A stretch of 31,713 bases of DNA from CAZMRW01 sp964568805 (GTDB lineage Bacteria; Pseudomonadota; Gammaproteobacteria; Methylococcales; Methylomonadaceae), in NCBI GenBank assembly GCA_964568805.1, contig CAZMRW010000050.1, positions 1 through 31,713 on the forward strand, read 5' to 3'. The notes beneath the pieces were generated by a model. That model was given only the letters and a program-made list of their open reading frames with translations. It did no database searches and had not been told where the DNA came from. Made by a program: the position numbers and the translations under genes. Shown here piece by piece: positions 16,776 to 24,852 of this stretch (the first letter of the stretch is position 1; each line of letters begins with the position of its first letter).

Positions 16776-17276
16776 CTATTTCCCTGACCAACCGTGTTTC
16801 AAGCGCACGGCGGTTTGCTGATAATGTGAATGGCAAAGACAGAGTCCCAAGGCGTCGCCGGCATCGATTTGCATTTCGCCCTGGATGCCGAGCAAAATTT
16901 TTACCATATGCTGGACCTGATTTTTTTCAGCATTGCCTTTTCCGACCAAGGCCTGTTTAACTTGCCGCGCGGCATATTCAAAAACGGGCAAGCCGGCCGT
17001 TTGCACGGCGCAGATGGCAGCCCCGCGCGCTTGTCCCAGCTTGAGCGCGGAATCGGCATTTTTGTGCATGAAAACCTGTTCTATCGCCATTTGATCCGGA
17101 TGGTACATCTCGACGATTTCCTTCAGAGAATCGAAAATTTCCTTGAGCCGGTCAGGAAAATAATCGGCCTTGATCCGAATGCTGCCGCTGGCTATGTATC
17201 TGTAGCCTGCCGTCGAATCGTCAATGATTCCATAACCAGTCAGTCTTGAGCCGGGGTCTATCCCTAAAATTCTCAT
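16776..17276 (-). CDS. ruvC: Holliday junction resolvase RuvC
   Basis: Endonuclease that resolves Holliday junctions. The four catalytic acids are in place at exactly the E. coli positions: Asp7 (GIDPGS), Glu66 (AIEQVF), Asp138 and Asp141 (IDAGDAL). At 166 aa it is slightly shorter than the E. coli protein but complete. Its ATG shares a base with the stop of the antitoxin gene upstream (TAATG), so ruvC translation may be coupled to the toxin-antitoxin transcript. Confidence 0.98.
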   Translation of the reverse strand: MRILGIDPGSRLTGYGIIDDSTAGYRYIASGSIRIKADYFPDRLKEIFDSLKEIVEMYHPDQMAIEQVFMHKNADSALKLGQARGAAICAVQTAGLPVFEYAARQVKQALVGKGNAEKNQVQHMVKILLGIQGEMQIDAGDALGLCLCHSHYQQTAVRLKHGWSGK

Positions 17277-17485
17277 TAAATGAGGTCACAAGCCTGTTTA
17301 ACCTCTGCTAAAGTCAGCCTATTTGAAGACTTTTGTTTAATTTCTTGCATATGTAAATAATCCAAATAATCTTCTAATTTTTCAGGTTCGGATAACAGTG
17401 CCTTAATTGACAGGTATTCTTCAAAATCAATCACTGCAAATTTAGCTTGCCCGTGTTCTTCAATAATCTGTACATGCTCTAACAT
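17276..17485 (-). CDS. Antitoxin of a RelE/ParE-type toxin-antitoxin pair
   Basis: A 69-residue acidic protein preceded by AGAGG at five bases. MLEHVQIIEEHGQAKFAVIDFEEYLSI followed by a helix resembles the start of Phd/YefM-like and related antitoxins (a strand pair with a predicted DNA-binding face), and the charged C-terminus (LTLAEVKQACDLI) would wrap the toxin. Pairing with the RelE-like gene two bases upstream makes the role likely. The order toxin then antitoxin is the reverse of the most common one, as in higBA. Its stop codon overlaps the ruvC start. I cannot name the subfamily. Confidence 0.75.
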   Translation of the reverse strand: MLEHVQIIEEHGQAKFAVIDFEEYLSIKALLSEPEKLEDYLDYLHMQEIKQKSSNRLTLAEVKQACDLI

Positions 17486-17487
17486 AG

Positions 17488-17757
17488 CTACCTCTTCTGA
17501 TATGCCTGTTTACGATGCAGGATGTCTATGATATCAATAATTTTCAAGTCATCCTCTCGATTAAATAAAATTCGATAATGCCCTACGCGCATCCTGAAAG
17601 CTGCCGCATCAAAATCAACCAGTTTTTTGATATTACTTTTATGCAGAGGGTCTGCGGCCAACTGTTCGATATTACGGATAATCAAGTTTTTATCTTTCTG
17701 CGAACAACGTTGCAAACTTTTCAACGCTACTTCGGTAAAGCAAATAGCATAAGCCAA
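17488..17757 (-). CDS. RelE/ParE family toxin
   Basis: An 89-residue basic protein of the RelE/ParE superfamily: AICFTEVALKSLQRCSQKD at the start (helix 1), LAADPLHKSNIKKLVDFDAAAFRMRVGHYRILF in the core, and IIDILHRKQAYQKR at the end. The FRMRVGHYRILF strand and the C-terminal HRKQAYQKR match ribosome-dependent mRNA interferases of the RelE type more than ParE gyrase poisons, but this is a judgement by eye. The only in-frame start is a TTG at 17757, with AGGGA six bases upstream; an unusual start codon may keep expression low. The region is AT-richer than ruvC and yebC. Confidence 0.85.
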   Translation of the reverse strand: MAYAICFTEVALKSLQRCSQKDKNLIIRNIEQLAADPLHKSNIKKLVDFDAAAFRMRVGHYRILFNREDDLKIIDIIDILHRKQAYQKR

Positions 17758-17862
17758 AATAATTCCCTAGCTAAAATAGAAGATCACATAAAACATAGCA
17801 GTTTGGGTTAATTTGTAGGATGGGATTATCCTTTATCTTTATACCTGTCTACAGTCTATCCC

Positions 17863-18669
17863 TTATCGTCGTGCTAATGCCGTTACCGTATAATCTGGTT
17901 TATCTAACAGCGTTGACCGATGTACGAGATTACTGATGTCTTGCACCTTACCCGCACAAATTTCTTTAACAATTTCCGTGAAATAAGGCTCTACAAGGGG
18001 TGAAACATGGATGCGGCTAATCAGTTTATCTAAGTCACATTCTACGAAAGTACCTTTTCCTTTCTCTTTAAGCTTAATCGCTGCTCGGAATTCTTTTTCA
18101 TGCTCAAAAGATTTCCTCTTCAAAAATAGAGGATCGTGTTTTCCATATTCTTTTTTCGGGTCATCTTCAGTTAGGTAAGTTACACTTTCAATTTTCAGGC
18201 TTTCTTCATCTATTATTGAATCTTTTAACTGACCAATAGTTGATTCAATAGCAATGCCTTGCCCAGAAGCCGTGTACAGTTTCCACATAGCCTCTGATTC
18301 ATATTCGCTTTTGTGCCAACAACTTACTCCTGATTGAGAAATGTTTTCTTCTATCTCTTTTACCAAAGATGTGTTTATTCCATTAATCCCATAATCTATC
18401 CGATATTTTAAGCGATCGACAAATTGCTCATCTTTTGAATTTTGACTACTAGCTAATAACTCATCTCGTTCAGCTTCCGAGCCGTCTATGCGTTTTTGAT
18501 GTTTATCTGCGAAATTTTGCGCATAACTTTTTGGAAAGTATCCTTCAAAAGGATCATTGAACTCACAGGGACATGCGAAATATAGAGACTTCTTAGATAG
18601 TAAAGAAATAAACTTTGGCAAATCCATGTATTTCCATATTTTTTCTGAAAAATTTTCCATAGTTATCAT
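17863..18669 (-). CDS. DUF2971 domain protein
   Basis: A 268-residue protein with the signature of DUF2971: IWKYMDLPKFISLLSKKSLY, FACPCEFNDPFEGYFP, and later SGVSCWHKSEYESEAMWKLY and GIAIESTIG. There is no signal peptide or membrane segment. The ATG at 18669 is used; an in-frame ATG at 18660 is possible. Codon use and base composition are clearly AT-richer than the ruv and yebC genes, as expected for acquired DNA. The biochemical role of the family is not established. It lies between yebC and the toxin gene on the same strand, 105 bases before the toxin. Confidence 0.8.
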   Translation of the reverse strand: MITMENFSEKIWKYMDLPKFISLLSKKSLYFACPCEFNDPFEGYFPKSYAQNFADKHQKRIDGSEAERDELLASSQNSKDEQFVDRLKYRIDYGINGINTSLVKEIEENISQSGVSCWHKSEYESEAMWKLYTASGQGIAIESTIGQLKDSIIDEESLKIESVTYLTEDDPKKEYGKHDPLFLKRKSFEHEKEFRAAIKLKEKGKGTFVECDLDKLISRIHVSPLVEPYFTEIVKEICAGKVQDISNLVHRSTLLDKPDYTVTALARR

Positions 18670-18706
18670 AACTTCAATGAATTAACGTAGCCTAGTAGGT
18701 TAGTGG

Positions 18707-18754
18707 TAGCGTAATCCAATATTTGCCGATTCGACGTATTGTGGGTTACGGCTA
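18707..18754. repeat. Imperfect inverted repeat between the DUF2971 gene and yebC
   Basis: Arms at 18707-18721 (TAGCGTAATCCAATA) and 18737-18754 pair with a few mismatches and a bulge, around a loop of about 15 bases. The TGGGTTACGGC type of sequence recalls small mobile palindromic repeats found in many bacteria. It marks the yebC-side edge of the accessory insert. Confidence 0.45.
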
Positions 18755-18763
18755 AACCGCCTA

Positions 18764-19510
18764 TCAATCCAAGCCTTCCATAATCTCATCACTAATGTCC
18801 GCATTGGAATAAACATTCTGCACGTCATCGAGATCTTCGAGCCGATCTATCAGGCGCATCATTTTTTCCGCATCTTCCGCATCCAGTTCGGTATTGGTCG
18901 ACGCCTGCATGGTCACTTCGGCATTGTCGGGCACAAAGCCGGCGGCAATCATGGCTTCCTTTACGGCAAGATAATTTTCCGGTGTGGTCATGACATCCAC
19001 TGAACCGTCATCGTTGCTGATGACATCGTCTGCGCCCGCTTCCAGAGCAGCTTCGATCAGCGCGTCTTCATCATCGCATTCAGCGTAACTGATAATGCCC
19101 ACTTTACTGAACAGATACGCCACTGAACCGTCGGTGCCTAAATTGCCGCCCGACTTGGCGAAGGCATGGCGCACTTCACCGACGGTACGGTTGCGATTGT
19201 CGGTTAAACAATCCACCATGACGGCCGTGCCGCCGGGTCCGTAACCTTCATAACGCACTTCTTCGTAGTTTACGCCTTCCAGTGCGCCGGATGCTTTTTT
19301 GATTGCCGTATCAATGGTATCGCGGCGCATATTTGCGCCCAGGGCTTTATCAATAGCGGTGCGTAAAGCCGGATTGCTGCCGGCGTCCGGACCGCTGGTT
19401 TTAACCGCTACGGTAATTTCGCGCAGCATTTTCGTAAAAATTTTACCTCGCTTGGCGTCTTGTCCAGCTTTGCGATGTTTGATATTTGCCCATTTACTAT
19501 GTCCAGCCAT
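18764..19510 (-). CDS. yebC: YebC/PmpR family protein
   Basis: A 248-residue protein of the YebC family, members of which act as transcription regulators or help translation through difficult motifs. MAGHSKWANIKHRKAGQDAKRGKIF at the start and GGTAVMVDCLTDNRNRTVGEVRHAF in the middle are hallmarks. AGAGAGA precedes the ATG. Immediate linkage to ruvC is conserved in many gammaproteobacteria; here accessory genes intervene. Confidence 0.97.
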   Translation of the reverse strand: MAGHSKWANIKHRKAGQDAKRGKIFTKMLREITVAVKTSGPDAGSNPALRTAIDKALGANMRRDTIDTAIKKASGALEGVNYEEVRYEGYGPGGTAVMVDCLTDNRNRTVGEVRHAFAKSGGNLGTDGSVAYLFSKVGIISYAECDDEDALIEAALEAGADDVISNDDGSVDVMTTPENYLAVKEAMIAAGFVPDNAEVTMQASTNTELDAEDAEKMMRLIDRLEDLDDVQNVYSNADISDEIMEGLD

Positions 19511-19551
19511 TGTGTCTCTCTAAGAACAGTTAAAGATTGTCATATTCAACA

Positions 19552-19823
19552 GCACTTGATAATTCGTCATGTTAATTCCCTCAGTGAGGATTGCCCGCGC
19601 AGTGCAACTCGGGAGCTGTTACGGGGAGGCTAGTAATCCGCCAAGCTTGAAAGCCAGTCAAGACGCAGGTGCGAATTCATTCGCACTGTACCCACAAGGC
19701 ATAAATGCGGATAAATCCGCACTTACATCATCGCGCTTCCCGTCAAAATTTCATTGGCGGACTATCAGTACAGCACGGTGAGGTGCGCCGCCAGATTGGG
19801 GATAATGATGAATAATCAAGTGC
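19552..19823. mobile_element. Small inverted-repeat (MITE-like) element
   Basis: A 272-bp element in the yebC-serB spacer. The ends are a 19-bp terminal inverted repeat with 17 matches (GCACTTGATAATTCGTCAT at 19552-19570 and its partner at 19805-19823). Inside are a second pair of arms (TAGT..CCGCCAA at about 19631-19644 with TTGGCGGACTA at about 19754-19764) and two perfect hairpins, GTGCGAAT/ATTCGCAC (19669-19686) and TGCGGAT/ATCCGCA (19706-19721). The open frame inside (19569-19781) looks non-coding. Probably non-autonomous and moved in trans; no flanking target duplication is obvious. Confidence 0.6.
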
Positions 19824-19865
19824 CTATATGATATTTTAACATTCTATCGCAAGATTTCGATAGCC

Positions 19866-20507
19866 TTATAATATATGGGTTAGGACAGATGTCAGGGACG
19901 GTTCGGCAATATAGTAATCGGCCAGTTCACGCACAATCGGCCTTTCGACGACACCCCCGAAACCGATGACGGAAACCCCGGTTTGCTTGGCTTCCATATC
20001 GGTTTTACCGTCTCCGATCAGCAGCAGCGGCGCTTGCGGTTTAACAAGGCGCCTGCAGATTTCGGCTTTGCCCCCGCTTCTGGCAAGTGGAGAGCTTTGG
20101 TCATAACCGCGATAACTGCCGTCTTCATTAAAATAAATATCGACGGCATGGACATGGGTTTCCGCTAATCCCAGATAACCGGCAAGCGGCAAGATGGCTT
20201 GGCGGATTCCGCCGCTGATGATGTGCAGCTCTTTGTCCTGCGCTGCTAACGATGCGAATACCTCGGCAACGCCGTCGACGATCTCGGCGATATACAAGCC
20301 GGCCAGCCAGTCGATACTGGCACGGTCCGGCCTGATCAGCGTCAGGCGTTTTTCGTAGACTGCTTCCAGCGGCACCAGCCCATTCATTGCCGCATCGGTT
20401 AGTCTGGACATTTCCTCGCCCAGACCGACCCGGCCGGCCAGTTCGTCGATGCCCTCAATTTTGCTTAAGGTGCTGTCGCAATCGAAACAGATGACGTCGA
20501 AACTCAT
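19866..20507 (-). CDS. serB: Phosphoserine phosphatase, HAD family
   Basis: Last step of serine synthesis: removes phosphate from phosphoserine. The ATG at 20507 overlaps the serA stop in an ATGA junction and is preferred over an upstream GTG-type extension (213 aa). HAD motifs are FDCDST (nucleophile Asp9, acid Asp11), ISGGIRQA (motif II), a Lys in SGGKAEICRRL (motif III) and GDGKTDMEAK (motif IV). It is the short form, without the N-terminal ACT-like region of E. coli SerB. Pairing with serA supports the assignment. Confidence 0.88.
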   Translation of the reverse strand: MSFDVICFDCDSTLSKIEGIDELAGRVGLGEEMSRLTDAAMNGLVPLEAVYEKRLTLIRPDRASIDWLAGLYIAEIVDGVAEVFASLAAQDKELHIISGGIRQAILPLAGYLGLAETHVHAVDIYFNEDGSYRGYDQSSPLARSGGKAEICRRLVKPQAPLLLIGDGKTDMEAKQTGVSVIGFGGVVERPIVRELADYYIAEPSLTSVLTHIL

Positions 20508-22087
20508 AAAACGATCTGAGTCGCCTTTTGTACCGCCGGAATTCCGCAAAGCTGCTGCAATAAATCATCAGTCAGCGGTTCGGAAACGCTGATGACGGCC
20601 ATCGCTTGCTGCTTGTCATCGGCCGTGCCGACCTGCATGCGGGTAATATTGATGTCGGCATTGCCGAGAACGGCGCTGATGGACGAAATGACGCCCGGTT
20701 TGTCATCATGCAGTGTCACCAGTAAGGTGCCTTCGGGTACGACTTCGATATCGAAGTGGTTGATGCATACCAGACGCGGATGACGGCCGCCCAATAACAC
20801 GCCAGACAGGCTGATGCTTTGGCTGGCGCCGTGGCCGGTCAACTTGATCAAGGAAATAAAATCCTGGGGTTCTTCCGTTTTCGTCTCGATCAGGGAAATG
20901 CCCTGGCGTTTGGCGATGTTCTCGGCATTGACGCGGTTGACAGGCGTGGAGAATTGACCGCTCAGCAAACCGACCAGAGCGGCAACCGAAACCGGACGCA
21001 CTTCCACTTCGGCGGCTCTGCCGAATAAGGCGACCTCCAGTTTTTCGATAGGCTGAGGCGCCAGACCTACCAATACCTTGCCCAGGATGGTGGCGAGGTT
21101 CATAAACGCGAAGGATTTCTTCAATTCCTCGGCGGACAGTCTGGGCAGGTTCAGGGCATTAATGGCTTCGCCGGTTTTCAGGAAAGTGACCGCCTGTCGG
21201 GCAATTTCGACACTGACCGCAACCTGCGCTTCGGCGGTCGAGGCGCCCAGATGCGGCGTGAAGACAATATTGTCAAGCTCCAGTAGAGGCGAGTTGGCAG
21301 GAGGTTCATTTTCATAGACATCCAGTGCGGCGCCGGCGATTTTTCCGGTTTTCAACGCGTCATACAAGGCTTCTTCATTAATGAGTCCGCCCCGTGCGCA
21401 GTTAATCAGCATGGCTCCCTTTTTCATCATCGCGAACTGGGCTTTGCCGATAATATTTCGGGTTTTTTCGATCAACGGGCAATGCAGGGTCAAATAATCC
21501 GCGCTGGACACTAACTCGTCCAGACCAACGGATTCAACGCCCAGGTCTTGAAATATTTCAGGCGCCACAAAGGGATCATGGGCAATGACCCTCATTTTCA
21601 AGCCCAAACCACGCTGTGCGACTATCCTTCCGATGGTACCGAAACCCAATATGGCCAGGGTTTTATGAGCCACTTCCGAACCCATTAATTTGGAGCGTTC
21701 CCATTTGCCTGCCCGGACGGAACGATCAGCCGTGGGTAAATGGCGGCTTAACGACATCATATGGGCGATGGCCAGTTCGGCAGTCGTTGTGGCATTGGCG
21801 TCGGGCGTATTCATGACGATAACCCCCAGTTCCGTTGCAGCTGCGAGATCGACATTATCGACACCGATGCCGGCGCGGCCGATCAGCTTCAGTCGCTTGG
21901 CTGCCTGTAACACCTTTGGGGTAACCTGGGTGTCGCTGCGGATTAACAAGGCATCGTAGTCTCCGATAATATTGCACAGGCTTTCCTCCTTGAGACCCGT
22001 CTCGATATGGACCTGTATGCCGGATTGTTCAGTTAAATAATTAATGCCCGCTTCTGATAATTTGTCGGAAATAAGGATTTTTTTCAT
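20504..22087 (-). CDS. serA: D-3-phosphoglycerate dehydrogenase SerA, long form
   Basis: First committed step of serine synthesis: oxidises 3-phosphoglycerate with NAD. I start at the ATG at 22087 (MKKILISDKLSEAG), since the upstream extension is not family-like; the protein is 527 aa. It has the substrate domain, a Rossmann domain with GFGTIG (about residues 148-153), catalytic Arg in NCARGG, Glu in YENEPP and His in TPHLGAS, an intervening ASB domain (about 305-440) and a C-terminal ACT domain (LLVTLHDDKPGVISSISAVL). The ACT domain could give serine feedback control. Confidence 0.96.
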   Translation of the reverse strand: MKKILISDKLSEAGINYLTEQSGIQVHIETGLKEESLCNIIGDYDALLIRSDTQVTPKVLQAAKRLKLIGRAGIGVDNVDLAAATELGVIVMNTPDANATTTAELAIAHMMSLSRHLPTADRSVRAGKWERSKLMGSEVAHKTLAILGFGTIGRIVAQRGLGLKMRVIAHDPFVAPEIFQDLGVESVGLDELVSSADYLTLHCPLIEKTRNIIGKAQFAMMKKGAMLINCARGGLINEEALYDALKTGKIAGAALDVYENEPPANSPLLELDNIVFTPHLGASTAEAQVAVSVEIARQAVTFLKTGEAINALNLPRLSAEELKKSFAFMNLATILGKVLVGLAPQPIEKLEVALFGRAAEVEVRPVSVAALVGLLSGQFSTPVNRVNAENIAKRQGISLIETKTEEPQDFISLIKLTGHGASQSISLSGVLLGGRHPRLVCINHFDIEVVPEGTLLVTLHDDKPGVISSISAVLGNADINITRMQVGTADDKQQAMAVISVSEPLTDDLLQQLCGIPAVQKATQIVL

Positions 22088-22216
22088 GTATATATGGCCC
22101 GATGGACGACGCGCTAAAAAACGCACATTTTAACAGCTTTGATATAATCCTGATATTGCCATGTGAGACTTTAATGCAAACGCTCAAATATTTTTTAAAC
22201 TTCCTCTGAAGATTTG

Positions 22217-22729
22217 ATGTACGAAAGGTTCCTGAAACTGAAATATATCGGGTTAGCGCTGTTCACGGCTTCGATCCTGTGGCTCGGCAGCCGTGTGCAC
22301 GAACCGGATCGTATCGTTGCGCCCGACGTGACCTTCGCGACCATTACCGGCAATAAAATTGCCTTGAAAGAACTGCGCGGAAAGCCGGTTATCGTCACTT
22401 TTTGGGCGACCGACTGCCCGGCCTGTATCGAAGAAATTCCTCACTTGCTTGATTTTTACCGGCAATATCATGAGCGTGGACTTGAGATGATCGCCGTAGC
22501 GATGTATTACGACCCGCCAAGCCATGTCGTCAGCATGACCCATGCCAAACAACTGCCTTATCATGTGGCCCTGGATACCACTGCCGGTCTTGCCCAGGCT
22601 TTTGGTGATGTCAAATTAACTCCCACAACATTTTTGATCAGCCCTGACGGAGTGATCGACGGGCGCACCATCGGCGCAATCGATACCGAAAAAATGAAAA
22701 CCCGACTCGAAACTCTACTCAAAGGATAA
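22217..22729 (+). CDS. Membrane-anchored thioredoxin-like protein (TlpA/ResA type)
   Basis: A 170-residue protein with an N-terminal signal anchor (KYIGLALFTASILWLG) and a periplasmic thioredoxin fold. The core FWATDCPACIEEIPHL has a CPAC redox pair, RGKPVIVTFW before it, and the cis-Pro region LTPTTFLISPDG. An ATG at 22217 is preferred to the TTG at 22214. It is followed after three bases by hemJ. The redox partner is unknown; cytochrome or envelope thiol maintenance is a reasonable guess. Confidence 0.88.
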   Translation: MYERFLKLKYIGLALFTASILWLGSRVHEPDRIVAPDVTFATITGNKIALKELRGKPVIVTFWATDCPACIEEIPHLLDFYRQYHERGLEMIAVAMYYDPPSHVVSMTHAKQLPYHVALDTTAGLAQAFGDVKLTPTTFLISPDGVIDGRTIGAIDTEKMKTRLETLLKG

Positions 22730-22732
22730 ATC

Positions 22733-23158
22733 ATGCTCTGGATAAAAGCGTTTCACCTGATTTTTATGGTCACATGGTTTGCCGGTTTGTTTTATTTGCC
22801 GCGCTTGTACGTTTATCATGCGATGAGTTCCGACAGCATCAGCAATGAACGGTTCAAGATTATGGAACGGAAATTATATTTCGGCATCATGACGCCGGGC
22901 ATGGTGCTCACATTTGTGTTCGGGGTGTGGATGCTGGCCGATTATGCCTGGCAACTGTATTCTGCCAGCGGCTGGCTGCATGCCAAGTTGCTGCTGCTGG
23001 CATTGCTGGTGGCTTACCATGTTATGTGCGGCAAATGGCTAAGCGATTTTAAACATGATCGAAATGTTCGCAGCCATGTGTATTACCGCTGGATGAATGA
23101 AGTGCCGGTTCTGTTTTTGCTGGGCATCGTCATTCTGGCTGTCGTTAAACCTTTCTGA
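22733..23158 (+). CDS. hemJ: Protoporphyrinogen oxidase HemJ
   Basis: Four-helix membrane protein that oxidises protoporphyrinogen IX to protoporphyrin IX in heme synthesis. The 141-aa product has the family signatures MLWIKAFHLIFMVTWFAGLF (conserved His8), YLPRLYVYH, FGIMTPGMVLT, WLHAKLLLL and RWMNEVPVLFLL. AAAGGA precedes the ATG. The gene is three bases after the thioredoxin-like gene, so the two are co-translated. Confidence 0.92.
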   Translation: MLWIKAFHLIFMVTWFAGLFYLPRLYVYHAMSSDSISNERFKIMERKLYFGIMTPGMVLTFVFGVWMLADYAWQLYSASGWLHAKLLLLALLVAYHVMCGKWLSDFKHDRNVRSHVYYRWMNEVPVLFLLGIVILAVVKPF

Positions 23159-23237
23159 ATCCAGCGGTGATTGAAGGTTGGGCGGCCAGGCTTTTTAATT
23201 AGTTGACAGACAAGGTTTCTCAAAGGGTTACATCAAT

Positions 23238-23780
23238 ATGAAAAATATTATCACGCTGTCGGGCGATATCGGCAGCGGCAAATCATCGGTGGCGGCGGAG
23301 CTCAAGAAAATAACCGCTTACGATATTATCGGAACCGGCAAAATTCAGCGGTCTATCGCCGAAAGGCGCGGGCTGACCACGTTGGAACTCAACAAAATAT
23401 CCGAAACAGACAGAAGCATTGATGATGAAATAGACAACTTTGTCATTAATCTGGGTAAAACATCGGACCATCTGATTATCGATTCCAGGCTGGCATGGCA
23501 CTTTATCCCGTCTGCATTTAAAGTGTATTTGTCGGTTGATGCCAGGGTGGGCGCCGAACGGGTATTTAGCGCCTCGCGCAGCGACGAGAATAACCCGTCA
23601 CTGGAAGTCACGCTGGAAAACAACCTGAAACGCCAGGAATTCGAAGACCAGAGATTTTACAAACTCTACGGCATTCATTTCAGGAACCATGATAATTATG
23701 ATCTGGTAATCGATACGTCGGTCTCTTCACCGGAAGACATAGCCAGGAAAATCAAGGACTGTTTCGATCGGCGTCAATAA
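23238..23780 (+). CDS. Cytidylate kinase-like P-loop protein
   Basis: A 180-residue P-loop kinase: Walker A SGDIGSGKSS (about residues 8-17), a lid-like region with IQRSIAERRGLT, IIDSRLAWHF after the central strand, and a basic stretch FSASRSD. The layout resembles the AAA_33 or archaeal-type cytidylate kinase families that phosphorylate small substrates, but the substrate cannot be read from the sequence. AAGGG lies about 11 bases before the ATG. It follows hemJ after 79 bases. Confidence 0.7.
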   Translation: MKNIITLSGDIGSGKSSVAAELKKITAYDIIGTGKIQRSIAERRGLTTLELNKISETDRSIDDEIDNFVINLGKTSDHLIIDSRLAWHFIPSAFKVYLSVDARVGAERVFSASRSDENNPSLEVTLENNLKRQEFEDQRFYKLYGIHFRNHDNYDLVIDTSVSSPEDIARKIKDCFDRRQ

Positions 23781-23874
23781 GGATTGATGCAAAGGTGATA
23801 TCAATAACATCGGCGGGAAAATAGCCAATTTGACAGTGTCGGGAGCGCCTGTGCCCGGCCAACTGAAAACATAA

Positions 23875-23903
23875 AAAATAGCCGCCTTGATGACGGCTAT
23901 TTT
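23875..23903. terminator. Bidirectional rho-independent terminator
   Basis: A 10-bp perfect stem AAAATAGCCG/CGGCTATTTT with a 9-base loop lies between the convergent kinase-like gene and the membrane protein at 23925. The A run on one side and T run on the other let it work in both directions. Confidence 0.8.
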
Positions 23904-23924
23904 AACCATGCTTCAAACAATTTA

Positions 23925-24623
23925 TCAGAGCAGGTCCACGATCAGAAACAGGATCACAGCCAGACCCAGGCCGCTATGAATCACCCCGGCAAGACTGGTA
24001 TAGGGCCCCATTTTTCCGGCGGCAGGCAATTTTTTAACAAATTTATTTTCTTTGATGGCCAGGTAAGCGCCGTTATATTCCAACAGCAGAATAACCACGG
24101 CCGCAACGATCAGCGCCAGCAACTTAAAGCCGTGAGGGTAATGTGCTGAAGCGCCCATGAAAAACAACATGGGAATCGAGAACAAGGTGTTTGTTCTGGA
24201 GGCCAATCCCGCCGCCGCCAATGCGCCTGCGGCTTCCGGCAGCGCGCTGCCGCCCTGGGCGACCTGTTTTGCCGAAGCAATCACAATTTTCTGCTTCGGC
24301 CAGATGATCAACCAGACATTCAAAAACATGATGGTGCCCAGTAGCGCGCCGACATAAATATCAACGGACCAGCCAGCGCCCCTGACGCCGAAAATTCCCA
24401 AACCGGTCAAAAAAGTCAGCGCGGCACCCCAGCGAAACCACCATAAGGCACGAGGCACGAGTTTTTGCAGGGCGTCCGATTTGGCGGCTGCGTCAGCCTC
24501 TTTGAAATATTCGGTTTGAACGAAGTTAAAATAGTAAAGTAAACCGATCCAGGTGATGCCGCCCAAAAAATGACCCCATCTCAACAGCATTTCCAGACCT
24601 AGTTTGGTTGTAACTATATCCAT
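23925..24623 (-). CDS. Urate-oxidase-N domain (PuuD-like) membrane protein
   Basis: A 232-residue polytopic protein resembling the N-terminal membrane domain of PuuD urate hydroxylases: LLRWGHFLGGITWIGLLYYFNFVQ at the start, RALWWFRWGAALTFLTGLG, NVWLIIWPKQK and ASAHYPHGF. About six membrane segments are visible. It lacks the C-terminal cytochrome c domain (no CXXCH) of full PuuD, so urate oxidation is doubtful; such single-domain members are common and uncharacterised. AGAGAGG lies before the ATG. Directly upstream the 10-base sequence TTGTTATTAA occurs twice in tandem (24641-24660). Confidence 0.8.
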   Translation of the reverse strand: MDIVTTKLGLEMLLRWGHFLGGITWIGLLYYFNFVQTEYFKEADAAAKSDALQKLVPRALWWFRWGAALTFLTGLGIFGVRGAGWSVDIYVGALLGTIMFLNVWLIIWPKQKIVIASAKQVAQGGSALPEAAGALAAAGLASRTNTLFSIPMLFFMGASAHYPHGFKLLALIVAAVVILLLEYNGAYLAIKENKFVKKLPAAGKMGPYTSLAGVIHSGLGLAVILFLIVDLL

Positions 24624-24813
24624 AGCAATACCTCTCTTTATTGTTATTAATTGTTATTAATGTATGTATAAAAGCACGGCATCAGTTTTGATGTCGTACC
24701 GGCAGATATTCGTCATAATTGAGAATAAATGTCAAGCGAATTTATGAAAAATCGATTCGGTGCTTATTTATACGTAGGCATTCCGGATAGGCTGTCATGA
24801 CAAGTTTGTGGGA

Positions 24814-24842
24814 TTGACATTTTATACTTGCGGATCATAAGG
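24814..24842 (+). promoter_or_regulatory. Putative sigma-70 promoter in the intergenic region
   Basis: TTGACA at 24814-24819 is followed by 16 or 17 bases and CATAAG/ATAAGG. It points to the strong Shine-Dalgarno AAGGAG at 24845-24850 and the short frame at 24853. The neighbouring genes on both sides are on the minus strand, so its product is not one of them. Confidence 0.45.
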
Positions 24843-24852
24843 TTAAGGAGAG

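Noticed and set aside
19569..19781. A 70-codon plus-strand frame
   Set aside because: It lies entirely within the inverted-repeat element, has no ribosome binding site and crosses both palindromes.
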